Assembly: GCA_902492105.1 (NCBI GenBank)
Contig: CABUKD010000001.1
Coordinates: forward strand, 1 to 64,000
Direction: 5' to 3'
DNA: 64,000 nt
Origin: an uncultured Clostridium sp.
GTDB taxonomy: Bacteria; Bacillota; Clostridia; TANB77; CAG-508
Both the position numbers and the translations under genes were made by a program. A model generated the notes under the pieces. It was not told the origin of the DNA. It did no database searches and saw only the letters and a list, made by a program, of their open reading frames with translations. Each line of letters opens with the position of its first letter. Position 1 is the stretch's first letter. Below are positions 16,774-25,227 of this stretch, piece after piece.

Positions 16774-18972
16774 CTAAAATATTTTTTTCAATAAAATCCA
16801 ATTATCATTTTCCATATCTTCTGTATATTCTGTATTACATAAATATAATGAATCATTCTTATCGTAATCTCTAACAAATCCCCAATTTACATTATACTTT
16901 TTAGCATATTCTTTTAATGCTTCAAACTTATTTTCTACTTTTATATCAATATTTTTTGATTCACCTTCAGCATTTTCTCCGCCTTTTGTTTCAATAATCC
17001 AAATTTTATTATCTTTATCGCAAACTATGAAATCAGGGTAGAAGTGCCACTTATGATTTACTGCATCTACATAAACTATGGAAAAATAGTCACTAGATTT
17101 TTCTCCATTTTTATAAAACCACTTAATACTTTCGTTATTTTCACAAAAATATTCAAACATTCTTTCAGATTTTGATTTTATTGTGCTATTAGGATAATTT
17201 AAATATATTGATTTTTCATAAATAGTAGTATCTCTCATTTTAGGATCATATTTGATATAATCCATTTCTGGAAAATGCCAATCAATCTCTTTTAATTCTT
17301 CAAATTTCATTTTTATTTGTCTTGCTTTTTGAGATACTGCTTCTTGAAAATCATGTTTTAATATATCTTCATTATTTATCACAAAAGCATAAAACTCAGT
17401 TAAAGTTAAATCTACAAATTTTTTAGTAAATAATTTTTGTTTCCAAAACATTCTTTCTAGCATTAATCTAGTTCTATCATAACGCATACCAATTTTAGAT
17501 GCTATTTCATTTATAGAATGTCTTAATTCAAAACCATTTTTATTTGTAGTTACAGTAGATTGTACTTTAATTCTATTAGCATTTTCTAGTTCATTGCTAT
17601 TAATCCTAACAATTTTATCTTGAACTATGTAATTATCAATAGTATCTTTAAAAACATATCCATTAGCTTCTAAAATTGTTTTATTATCTTTCTTTTTAGA
17701 AGTTAGTTTATATTTATCTATGTAAAATTTATGTAATATATTGAAAGTTTCTCTTTCATCAAATCCATCAAAATTATTATCAAAAGTTAATTTCTTTAAA
17801 GTAAAGTTTTTATATTCATTTTTTAAAAATATAACTTTTGTATCATAAGCGTTATTACCTAATTCTTGTTTAACAGATTGTTCATATTTTTCATCAAAAG
17901 TATATAAATAACAATTATCAAGTAAAACATTATCATAGTGATGTCCTTGTGGCATTCTTCTAATTCTACCAATAGTTTGAGTTTCAAAATCTTCATTCAT
18001 ATTATCACGAAGTTTTACAAGTATTTTAGCACGTGGACAATCCCAACCAGTAGATATTGCTTGTTTCATAATAAGTATTGCTTGATTTGATTCATTATCT
18101 TCAATATTATCTATATTTTCTTTTCTATCAGCAAGCCATATAGCAAGATTTTGTTTTATATAGTCATATCCTTTTTCTTCAAGAATTTTTTCTATCATTT
18201 TTATCAAATCATCAGATTTGCTTGGTACTTGAATAATAATTAAAGGATTTACCTGAACACCTAATTTTAAATATTCATTTTTAATTGCTTTTCTTTTTTC
18301 TATTGCAAGGTCAAGCAAATATTCATGTTCATTGGAAAGAGCAGTATCATTTGATACATTTTCATTAATATAAAGTGCTCTTGTAATTAAACCAGAATTT
18401 ATAACTTCTAATTCATCGATAGCAATAAATTCTGCTTCTTTATTTGTTTTAGTAGTAGCACTAACTCTAATAATATAATTAGGATTCATATATTCAATAA
18501 TACTTTCAGCTTTAACAGTTTTATTTAAATGTTCTTCATCAACGATTACAATAAATTTGTATCCTGAGTTATGTGCTTCATGTATTCTTTCATATAGATT
18601 TTTTCTTTCAGCATCTTTTAAAGCATTGTTGCCTTTTTTAGTAATCGTTTCCCAGTTAATAAATGCAGTAGATTTTTCTTCAAAACCTTGAAGTAATACA
18701 TCTTGAATATTTTGTGTTTTATGATGAGGTAAAAACTTTAACATTTTCTTTCTACTTTGTTCTTCTAAATCTCCTTTACCAGGAGTAAGCCATACAAATA
18801 AAACATTTTTATTTTCTTTAAAATATTCTTCAATATATGAAAGTAATATAATTGTTTTACCAGATCCAGTAGGTGCTTGTACTAATATTTCTTTTTTAGT
18901 ACCAATACTTGTAGCATCTAATAATTTATTTACTGTATCAAGTTGAAATTTTTTTAATTTAATTCCTTGCAT
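16774..18972 (-). CDS. res: Type III restriction enzyme, Res subunit
   Basis: The 732-residue superfamily 2 helicase-nuclease has a Walker A QAPTGSGKT (32-40), a DEEH box (145-148), SATTKT motif III and the late helicase motif TIGRIRRMPQG. Near the C-terminus a PD-(D/E)xK nuclease is visible as YPDFIVC...IWIIETKG. It hydrolyses ATP and cuts DNA together with the Mod subunit when sites are unmethylated. It is somewhat shorter than typical Res proteins (about 900-1000). The start lies directly at the mod stop (TAA then ATG), so the two are translationally coupled. Confidence 0.9.
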   Translation of the reverse strand: MQGIKLKKFQLDTVNKLLDATSIGTKKEILVQAPTGSGKTIILLSYIEEYFKENKNVLFVWLTPGKGDLEEQSRKKMLKFLPHHKTQNIQDVLLQGFEEKSTAFINWETITKKGNNALKDAERKNLYERIHEAHNSGYKFIVIVDEEHLNKTVKAESIIEYMNPNYIIRVSATTKTNKEAEFIAIDELEVINSGLITRALYINENVSNDTALSNEHEYLLDLAIEKRKAIKNEYLKLGVQVNPLIIIQVPSKSDDLIKMIEKILEEKGYDYIKQNLAIWLADRKENIDNIEDNESNQAILIMKQAISTGWDCPRAKILVKLRDNMNEDFETQTIGRIRRMPQGHHYDNVLLDNCYLYTFDEKYEQSVKQELGNNAYDTKVIFLKNEYKNFTLKKLTFDNNFDGFDERETFNILHKFYIDKYKLTSKKKDNKTILEANGYVFKDTIDNYIVQDKIVRINSNELENANRIKVQSTVTTNKNGFELRHSINEIASKIGMRYDRTRLMLERMFWKQKLFTKKFVDLTLTEFYAFVINNEDILKHDFQEAVSQKARQIKMKFEELKEIDWHFPEMDYIKYDPKMRDTTIYEKSIYLNYPNSTIKSKSERMFEYFCENNESIKWFYKNGEKSSDYFSIVYVDAVNHKWHFYPDFIVCDKDNKIWIIETKGGENAEGESKNIDIKVENKFEALKEYAKKYNVNWGFVRDYDKNDSLYLCNTEYTEDMENDNWILLKKIF

Positions 18973-20727
18973 TTACATTACCTCCATAATTTCATCTTCA
19001 AAATAATATTCTGGTATGATATATACTTCAATATTATTATTTTTAAATATAGATTCTTGCGTTGATGTTAAGAGTATATCTGAAGATATATATACTTTTT
19101 CGCAGACATCTAATTCACTTTGATTTTTACTAAATTTATCTAATTCATCTTCGTCTAAATAAACTCTAATTTTATTGTCATCTATTTCAATACCGTTTTC
19201 TAATTGAATAAGATTTTTAATATTAATTAGTAAATTATTGTGAAGATTTTCATCTTCAGTATTAATTCTTGGTATATATGTGCATTTATAATATTTTAAA
19301 TTTGCTTCTAATGGATTATATTTTCCATAACCTTCAATCACGTTTTTTATTCTCTTGTAAGTTATATTTTCACAAATTTGATTTTCATTATTAGTACATA
19401 GAATAAAATGCCTTTGTCCGTTATCCTCGCTATTTAGTTCTAATACTGCTTGAGCAGTACTACCAGAACCTGCAAAAAAATCTAAAATAGTAGCGTCTTT
19501 TTTTGTATGATAATTTATAAGTTCTTTCAGCATCTTGGCTGGCTTTTTTCCACTATTAAAAGGTATATTTCCTTCGTGGCGAATATTACCAAAATCAGCT
19601 GCAAAATTCATTAAATTAGAAATAGGTACTTCCCTAAAAGAGCCATGTTGAGAGTTTATTTCTTCAACTCTAGATAATGGCATTCCAGAGTACATTTTGC
19701 ACCTAGTAGAGCCTTTTTTTGCAGGTCCAACATAATATCTGTATCCTAATCCATCATCACCACGACCAATCACTTTATATAAGCATCCTAGACCATCTAT
19801 ATTATATCTTGGTTCTATATATTTTCTAACGACTTGACCATATGACATTTTAGAATAAATTGTTCCTGAAACCCAAGTTTCTTTAAGTAAGTTAATATTT
19901 GATTGTTCTTTTTTTTCTATTATCCATTCGTTAGGCTTAAACACTTTAATTTCAGTATTATCTTTATGTTTAATGGTAGTTCCACTCGAAATTTCTTTAA
20001 TTTCATAAATAAAACTAGCATCAGTATATTCTTCTTTTGGTAAATTTATTTTAAACTGACTGTAATCTTTAGCGTAGACTAATACATATTCCATTACTGG
20101 TTTAACTGATTTTCCATCAGCTAAAGACTTTTCTGCATATCTAACTTGAATATGATGAATGGATATCCTATTAGTTTCATTAAAAATATCATCACAAAGT
20201 AGTTTTAACTGTGCTATTTCATTATCATCTATCGAAATAAAAATTATACCTTTATCATTAAGTAATTCTTTTGCTATTCTTAGTCTTTTTTCCATAAAAG
20301 ATAACCATTTAGAATGTTTGTATCCATCTTCATTATCAATAATTTTATCATTATAAATAAAATCATCGCTACCTGTATTATATGGAGGATCAATATAGAT
20401 TACATCGATTAATCCTTTATGAGTTTTTTCTAATAGATATAAACTATGAAGATTATCTCCCTCTAATAAAAAATTAAACTTATCTTTTGGATTAGATACT
20501 ATTTCTTTATCTTTTACTTCTTCAAAAGTAGGTATCTGAGTTTCTAACTCTTTATCAACTCTTTCTTCGTGTTCTTCCCATATAAGTCCATATTTCTTTT
20601 TAGTCAATTCATTTTCTATCATTGATAAATTAGTTAATGTTTCTTCATCAGTAATATTTTTTTTAATTTCGTTAATTGTATTTAACATTTTATTTCTTCT
20701 AATTTTTGATAGATTAGTAGTTTCCAT
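18973..20727 (-). CDS. mod: Type III DNA adenine methyltransferase, Mod subunit
   Basis: The 584-residue protein is a beta-class N6-adenine methyltransferase: the catalytic DPPYNTG (113-119) comes before the AdoMet site DFFAGSGS (416-423), and the central part between them is the likely target-recognition domain. It methylates one strand of an asymmetric site and also guides Res. A good AAGGAG lies before the start. It heads the operon mod-res-DUF6414-YaaC. All key motifs are present. The recognition sequence cannot be read from the protein. Confidence 0.93.
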   Translation of the reverse strand: METTNLSKIRRNKMLNTINEIKKNITDEETLTNLSMIENELTKKKYGLIWEEHEERVDKELETQIPTFEEVKDKEIVSNPKDKFNFLLEGDNLHSLYLLEKTHKGLIDVIYIDPPYNTGSDDFIYNDKIIDNEDGYKHSKWLSFMEKRLRIAKELLNDKGIIFISIDDNEIAQLKLLCDDIFNETNRISIHHIQVRYAEKSLADGKSVKPVMEYVLVYAKDYSQFKINLPKEEYTDASFIYEIKEISSGTTIKHKDNTEIKVFKPNEWIIEKKEQSNINLLKETWVSGTIYSKMSYGQVVRKYIEPRYNIDGLGCLYKVIGRGDDGLGYRYYVGPAKKGSTRCKMYSGMPLSRVEEINSQHGSFREVPISNLMNFAADFGNIRHEGNIPFNSGKKPAKMLKELINYHTKKDATILDFFAGSGSTAQAVLELNSEDNGQRHFILCTNNENQICENITYKRIKNVIEGYGKYNPLEANLKYYKCTYIPRINTEDENLHNNLLINIKNLIQLENGIEIDDNKIRVYLDEDELDKFSKNQSELDVCEKVYISSDILLTSTQESIFKNNNIEVYIIPEYYFEDEIMEVM

Positions 20728-20848
20728 TATTACAACTCCTTACGTTAAAACCATTTAATTATCTTAATTTTGATGTGCGTTTTTTTCTGTTAATATTATA
20801 CTATATATTGCTTATATTTTCCATACTTCGACTAAAATTGCTAAAGAA

Positions 20849-20879
20849 AAAATCGGATATTTCTATCCAATTTTTTAAA
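20849..20879 (-). terminator. Terminator after mobC
   Basis: AAAAAAT...GGATA-tttc-TATCC...ATTTTTT forms a short stem with A/T tails directly after the mobC stop. It separates the mobilisation gene from the restriction operon. Confidence 0.65.
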
Positions 20880-20883
20880 AATA

Positions 20884-21201
20884 TTATTCGATGTTTAAAT
20901 TGAATTTTATATCGTCACATATATCATTCAACCAAGTTAAATAATGATTTAAATCATGTTCTTTAATATAACCATATCTATGTGCATCCCTAGCAATAGT
21001 ATTAAGTCCATTTCCAATCATTTTGAATTCATCACGATGTTTTTCTAGTATACTCATATCAGCTTTGATAGGAGTATATTCTTTAATCAATTTTCTAATA
21101 TAATCTGACTTACTTAAATTCAATTTTTTACATTTTTCTTCTAAAATTTTATTTTCTTCTTCAGATAAATACAATGTTTTTTCAATCTTTCTTTTTCTCA
21201 T
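20884..21201 (-). CDS. mobC: MobC-like relaxosome protein
   Basis: The 105-residue protein starts at the ATG at 21201, eight bases after AGGAGG; an in-frame GTG lies three codons upstream. The N-terminal half looks like a ribbon-helix-helix (KTLYLSEEENKILEEKCKKLNLSKSDYIRKLI). The C-terminal half carries the MobC-type GNGLNTIAR segment. Such proteins bind oriT and help the relaxase open the strands. No relaxase gene is present, so the island would need one in trans. The candidate oriT lies immediately upstream. Confidence 0.8.
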   Translation of the reverse strand: MRKRKIEKTLYLSEEENKILEEKCKKLNLSKSDYIRKLIKEYTPIKADMSILEKHRDEFKMIGNGLNTIARDAHRYGYIKEHDLNHYLTWLNDICDDIKFNLNIE

Positions 21202-21233
21202 CTTTTCCACCTCCTTTCTTATGTAAGGGGATT

Positions 21234-21290
21234 GGGGATTTCCCCATATACGAATTTGTGCGAGTGTACAAATTCAGTGCTGGCTAGACA
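21234..21290. other. Candidate origin of transfer (oriT)
   Basis: A GGGGA-tt-TCCCC hairpin (21234-21245) is followed by a perfect 8-bp inverted repeat, GAATTTGT and ACAAATTC (21252-21275, loop gcgagtgt), and then tgctggctagac, which resembles the nick-side sequences of MOBP-type origins. It is just upstream of mobC, the usual place. The resemblance is by eye. Confidence 0.55.
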
Positions 21291-21317
21291 AAAAATTATA
21301 TCTAGTACATACACTTT

Positions 21318-21671
21318 TTAAATAAATATTAATTCTTTTAAGATTATTTCTTCAGCCATATTTTTGTAATTGTTCATAAGTTTTGACCATTCTATATGAT
21401 TAATTTCTTTATTTTTTTCAGATAGTTTTTCATCTGAATTTTTGTAATTTTTCATTAATATTTGTAATCTATCTTCACTATTTTTACTAACTGAAATAAG
21501 ATGATTAGTAAGTTCATTAGTCATTAAAAGTGTAGTGTAAAGAGCTTTCTTATTTTCCTTTAAATAGTGTAATCTTAAATATCCATATTTGTTTATTCCT
21601 TTAGTATTTTGATTTTTTATAGTTAAATTTGGTAATAAATAATTTCCATTTCGTGTATAAATTAATTTCAT
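21318..21671 (-). CDS. tnpV: TnpV-family transposon protein
   Basis: The 117-residue protein fits TnpV of clostridial Tn4451-type elements: YTRNGNYLLPNLTI, GKYGYLRLHYLKEN-like segment, LLMTNELTNHL and the C-terminal WSKLMNNYKNMAEEIILKELI. Its role in the element is not known. The start at 21671 has GGAG at the right distance; the frame also has an ATG two codons earlier. It sits between mobC and the serine recombinase, the usual company of this gene. Confidence 0.8.
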   Translation of the reverse strand: MKLIYTRNGNYLLPNLTIKNQNTKGINKYGYLRLHYLKENKKALYTTLLMTNELTNHLISVSKNSEDRLQILMKNYKNSDEKLSEKNKEINHIEWSKLMNNYKNMAEEIILKELIFI

Positions 21672-21693
21672 TTTCATCTCTCCATTTCTTTAT

Positions 21694-23484
21694 TTAATTA
21701 GTGACTGCAATATCTTTTTTAGGTACTAATATTAAAATATCTTTTAGTTTGTTTTCTTCAACATAAGGACAGCTAATAATGCCATCAATATATAAATGTT
21801 CTCTTGATTTTGATATAAAATATTCTAAAAATTCATTTGAATATTTATTTGATTTCATTTTTTTAATAGATAAAATATCATAATCTACTTCTATATTTTT
21901 TAATTTTTCTTTGTTAATTTCTTTATAAAATTTGATACCAATATTGTTGTTTTCCATAATTTTATTAAGATATTTTATATATTCTTTACTGCTTTTTGTT
22001 ATTAGTTCATCTGTAAATTTTATATTTTTAACATCAATGTTATAGTTTTTATCTCTTGTTATTTCTATTTGAGATATAAGTCTATGAATTAAATCTCTTT
22101 TAGCTTTTCTTGTTAGTAAATCATAAAGAAAAGTAAATCCTATATTTTTAATATTTGTAAAAATTAATTTGTCGTTTTCTTCAATACAGTCTAATTTTTT
22201 AACAAGTTCTATTGTATATTCTTTTGAAGAATTATCTGGATCAAGAGTTGTTTTCTTTTTATTTAATTTATCTATTTCTTTCTTTATTACTTCATTTTTG
22301 TGATTAATTGTTTCTACATTCAAAGTAGAGCTTAAATATAAATCAACTAATCTTTTTTCCTGCATTTTTAATTTTTCAATAGCTTTTTCTATTTCTTTTA
22401 CATCATTACTTTTAGTAGAATTACAAGTAATAATTTCATTATTCATAGAAAGCATAAATATTGTTAACTCTTCTAATATTTGTTTTAATTTTTCTTCTAT
22501 CTTTTCTGTATTATAATGATATCCATAACCTTTACAATTAGTGTTTTTACATCTTAAGTGGTAATATACTTTTTGCTTTCCATTAGGATATTTAAATGAT
22601 TCTGATGAACTCATAATTTCTCCACATAAAGGGCATTTAACTAATCCTGAAAATAAATGAATGTGCTCACCATAATTAGAATGTTTATTTTTAACTAATA
22701 CATTTCTAGTTGCATTCCAAGTATTTATATCAATAATTGGTTCACAATAATTTTCGACTCTTAAAATATCTTGAGGTTTTCTTTTATACTTTCCATATTC
22801 AAATATTCCAATATAAATTGAATTAGTAAGTATTTTATAAACTCTATCTGATAACCATTTTCCTTGTTTTAAGTAAGCGTTATTATCGTGCATAATAGTT
22901 GCTATATTTCTTGTGGAGTGTCCTTTTTTGCATAGTTCAAATATTTCTTTTACTACTTGTGATTCAATAGGTTCTATTTCTAAATGACCAGTATTTTTAT
23001 TTCTAACATAGCCATAAGGTGCTTTACTAGGGTGTATTTTTTCTAAAGCCATTTCTTCCATAGCTCTTTTTGTTCTTGCTCCAATTTCTTTTCTTTCTCG
23101 TTGACCAAATACTAAGTTCATTCCAAATATCATTTCACCATTAGCAGTAGATACATCATAAGGTTCTAATATTAATTCTATTTTAACATAGTGTTCTTCA
23201 CAGTAATTTAAAAGCCAAAATCCATCATAATTATTTCTTGTAAGTCTATCTACTTTAATAGCAATTAATTTGTCAATCTTTTTAGATTTTATATCAGCAA
23301 GTAATCTTTGCATTTCTGGTCTCATTAAATCTTTTCCAGAATGTCCTGCATCATTGTAAACATCAACGATACTATAATCATTCTTTTCACAATACTCTTT
23401 AATCATTCTAAGTTGTGAATCAATAGAATAACCATTATCTCTTTGATCATCTGTACTAACTCTTACATAAACACCACATCTCAT
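21694..23484 (-). CDS. Large serine recombinase (TnpX-like)
   Basis: The 596-residue site-specific recombinase would excise and integrate the island. The N-terminal resolvase domain has the nucleophile Ser10 in YVRVSTDDQ and the conserved KVDRLTRN. The recombinase domain follows (PYGYVRN... to GIFEYGKYKRKP), then a zinc ribbon (CPLCGEIM...CKNTNCKGYGY) and a long coiled-coil with a C-terminal tail. The start at 23484 has GGAGG nine bases upstream; the frame is open to 23544 but that part has no RBS. Full length and apparently active. Confidence 0.92.
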   Translation of the reverse strand: MRCGVYVRVSTDDQRDNGYSIDSQLRMIKEYCEKNDYSIVDVYNDAGHSGKDLMRPEMQRLLADIKSKKIDKLIAIKVDRLTRNNYDGFWLLNYCEEHYVKIELILEPYDVSTANGEMIFGMNLVFGQRERKEIGARTKRAMEEMALEKIHPSKAPYGYVRNKNTGHLEIEPIESQVVKEIFELCKKGHSTRNIATIMHDNNAYLKQGKWLSDRVYKILTNSIYIGIFEYGKYKRKPQDILRVENYCEPIIDINTWNATRNVLVKNKHSNYGEHIHLFSGLVKCPLCGEIMSSSESFKYPNGKQKVYYHLRCKNTNCKGYGYHYNTEKIEEKLKQILEELTIFMLSMNNEIITCNSTKSNDVKEIEKAIEKLKMQEKRLVDLYLSSTLNVETINHKNEVIKKEIDKLNKKKTTLDPDNSSKEYTIELVKKLDCIEENDKLIFTNIKNIGFTFLYDLLTRKAKRDLIHRLISQIEITRDKNYNIDVKNIKFTDELITKSSKEYIKYLNKIMENNNIGIKFYKEINKEKLKNIEVDYDILSIKKMKSNKYSNEFLEYFISKSREHLYIDGIISCPYVEENKLKDILILVPKKDIAVTN

Positions 23485-23516
23485 AAAATTCCTCCTTTCT
23501 TCATTTTTGAGAAGGA

Positions 23517-23700
23517 TTAATATTCCTCTCACTTGTTTCCTCACTTAAGTTTAAAATAGCAACCTAGATTTTTAAAAAAATTAATCTTCTCATATGTTTC
23601 CTAACTAAAACTCAAAAAAGCAGACTGAATTTGAAAAAAATTAATCCTCTCATATGTTTCCTCGCTAAAAGGCACTTTTACGAAGTGTATTTTCAAAAAA
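23517..23700. repeat. Three 60-bp degenerate tandem repeats upstream of the recombinase
   Basis: The units are 23517-23580, 23581-23640 and 23641-23700. Each begins ttaat, has a TCYTCTCAtaTGTTTCCT-type block, a variable middle and an A-run at the end. The last two units are exactly 60 bases and share the first 22 bases almost completely. They lie between the recombinase and the small gene 23704-23988, and could be recombinase or regulator binding sites. Confidence 0.7.
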
Positions 23701-23703
23701 AAT

Positions 23704-23988
23704 TTAATATTTGTATTTTTTTATAATATTTTCTATTTCTTTTAAGTTATATTTTGCTTTATGTTCTTTAATGTAAAATGGTTTATTACTGATTTCATTT
23801 ACTTTGTACTCAAGAATAGTAAGAGTAATAGGATGCGTAATTAGATATTCAGTTGGTTCTATAATTTGTAAATTAGTATGTAGAAGAACTTTGATTTTTC
23901 CTTTTTTAGTTTTGTAAGTGTAGTTTTTAATAAGTTCTATTATTTTTGGATTAGGTTTAAGTTCTTCTAAGATTTTAAATTCAAGCAT
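23704..23988 (-). CDS. Small hypothetical protein at the right edge of the island
   Basis: The 94-residue protein is lysine-rich, with no signal peptide or membrane segment. I do not recognise it. An AGGAGG site is 10 bases before the start, so it is probably expressed. Its stop is followed at once by the 60-bp repeats that precede the recombinase. It could be an excisionase or a regulator, but no motif supports that. Confidence 0.5.
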   Translation of the reverse strand: MLEFKILEELKPNPKIIELIKNYTYKTKKGKIKVLLHTNLQIIEPTEYLITHPITLTILEYKVNEISNKPFYIKEHKAKYNLKEIENIIKKYKY

Positions 23989-24006
23989 AAAAAATGTCCT
24001 CCTTCC

Positions 24007-24020
24007 TAGAAAGAGAACAT
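24007..24020. repeat. Right 14-bp inverted repeat of the mobile island
   Basis: TAGAAAGAGAACAT is the exact reverse complement of 14820-14833. It lies between the last island gene and the terminator of tRNA-Gly, as expected for an element end, but also in the leader of the 23704-23988 gene. Confidence 0.4.
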
Positions 24021-24042
24021 TAAAGTTTTATATAAAATAAAA

Positions 24043-24069
24043 ACTTACGAGCCATTATAGTCCGTAAGT
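24043..24069 (-). terminator. Terminator of tRNA-Gly
   Basis: The ACTTACG/CGTAAGT stem has a 13-base loop and, on the minus strand, is followed by TTTTATTTT. It lies 11 bases after the tRNA 3' end. Confidence 0.75.
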
Positions 24070-24079
24070 TGTATTCAAA

Positions 24080-24153
<74 letters not shown>

Positions 24154-24297
24154 ATTATTATTTAGTTTGTTCATTCTTTTTGCATGAACAAATAATATTA
24201 TAAATGGTATTTCGTATTTTGTCAATCATTTTTATGAATTTTTTTTCATTTCTTGCATATTTTTTTATAAAATAAAGAAAGGGTAAATGTACAAAAT

Positions 24298-25108
24298 ATG
24301 AAATTTCTTATTGATTATTGTAAAGGGATTTTAATTGGTAGTGGTGCAATTTTGCCAGGTATTAGTAGTGGTGTTTTTTGTGTTATTCTTGGTATTTATG
24401 AAAAATTAATTGATAGTGTTCTAAACTTATTTCATGACTTTAAGAAAAATGTTATTTTTCTTCTTCCTATTGGTCTTGGTGGAATTACAGGAGTGTTATT
24501 AGTAGGTAAATTGCTTAATTTTCTCTTTAATGAATACCCTATGCCAACTAAGTTTTGCTTTATCGGTCTTATTTTAGGTAGTATTCCTGTATTATTCAAG
24601 CAAGCAAATCAGAAAAACGGTTTTCGACTTTCCCATCTCATTTTTCTAGTAATTGCTTTTTTTATTGGTTTTCTTTCTGTTAAATTAGAGACTATATTGC
24701 CAAATCTCATTAACTTAGATTTAGGAGAAAACAACTTTTTCTATTTTATACTTTCTGGATTTCTTATGGCCATTGGTATTGTAGTTCCTGGCGTAAGTAG
24801 TAGTGTTATTTTAATGTGTTTACGGTGTTTATAACCTTTATTTAGGTGCTATTGCTAGCGTAAATTTATCTATACTAATTCCTATGGCAATTGGAGTTTT
24901 ACTTGGAAGTCTCTTATTTTTAAAAATAATTCAATTTTTGTTAAACCATTATTATACACAAACTTTTTATGCCATTATTGGATTTGTATTAGGCTCTGTT
25001 CTTATTTTATATCCTGGCTTTAACTTTAGTTTAGAAGGTTTTATCTCTATTGGATTATTTATTTTAGGTTTTTATATTGGTTTAAAGTTTGAAAAAGTCA
25101 GCCAGTAG
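24298..25108 (+). CDS. DUF368 membrane protein, split by a +1 frameshift at CGG
   Basis: This polytopic membrane protein of the DUF368 family has the PGISSGVFCVILGIYEKL repeat near the start and the partner PGVSSSVILMCL in the middle, with about seven to eight hydrophobic helices. DUF368/PopT-type proteins have been linked to undecaprenyl phosphate recycling across the membrane. Codon 176 is CGG (24823-24825). The zero frame stops two codons later. Skipping the C gives GlyValTyrAsnLeuTyrLeuGly and an open frame to 25108 (269 residues, normal length). The last codons and the TAG stop are supplied by a REP-like repeat. The protein looks whole apart from the shift. Confidence 0.85.
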
Positions 25109-25150
25109 GGACGGTCCTTTTTGACTGAAAATCGACCAACAGGGACACTC
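25097..25150 (+). repeat. REP-like repeat providing the DUF368 stop codon
   Basis: This unit begins gtcagccagTAGGGACGGT and ends caacagggacactc. It matches the minus-strand unit at 54006-54060, which ends another gene with the same AGCCARTAG. Together with the palindrome at 25180-25225 it forms one composite REP/MITE-like element between converging genes. Confidence 0.7.
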
Positions 25151-25179
25151 TTTTCTCTTTTTTAAATAAGTTAAAAAAG

Positions 25180-25225
25180 AACTGTCCCAAGTGGCCCCAT
25201 TAGGGGCTACTCGGAACCGTCCCCA
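25180..25225. repeat. REP-like palindrome, second half
   Basis: The core is GTGGCCCC-atta-GGGGCTAC, flanked by gaactgtcccaa and ggaaccgtcccc. It is homologous to the palindrome in the thrS leader at 2644-2690, in opposite orientation. It ends just before the U32 peptidase stop. Confidence 0.65.
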
Positions 25226-25227
25226 AC

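Noticed and set aside
23517..23700. The 60-bp repeats as a CRISPR array
   Set aside because: The repeats are degenerate, with no clean repeat/spacer alternation, and no cas genes are present.
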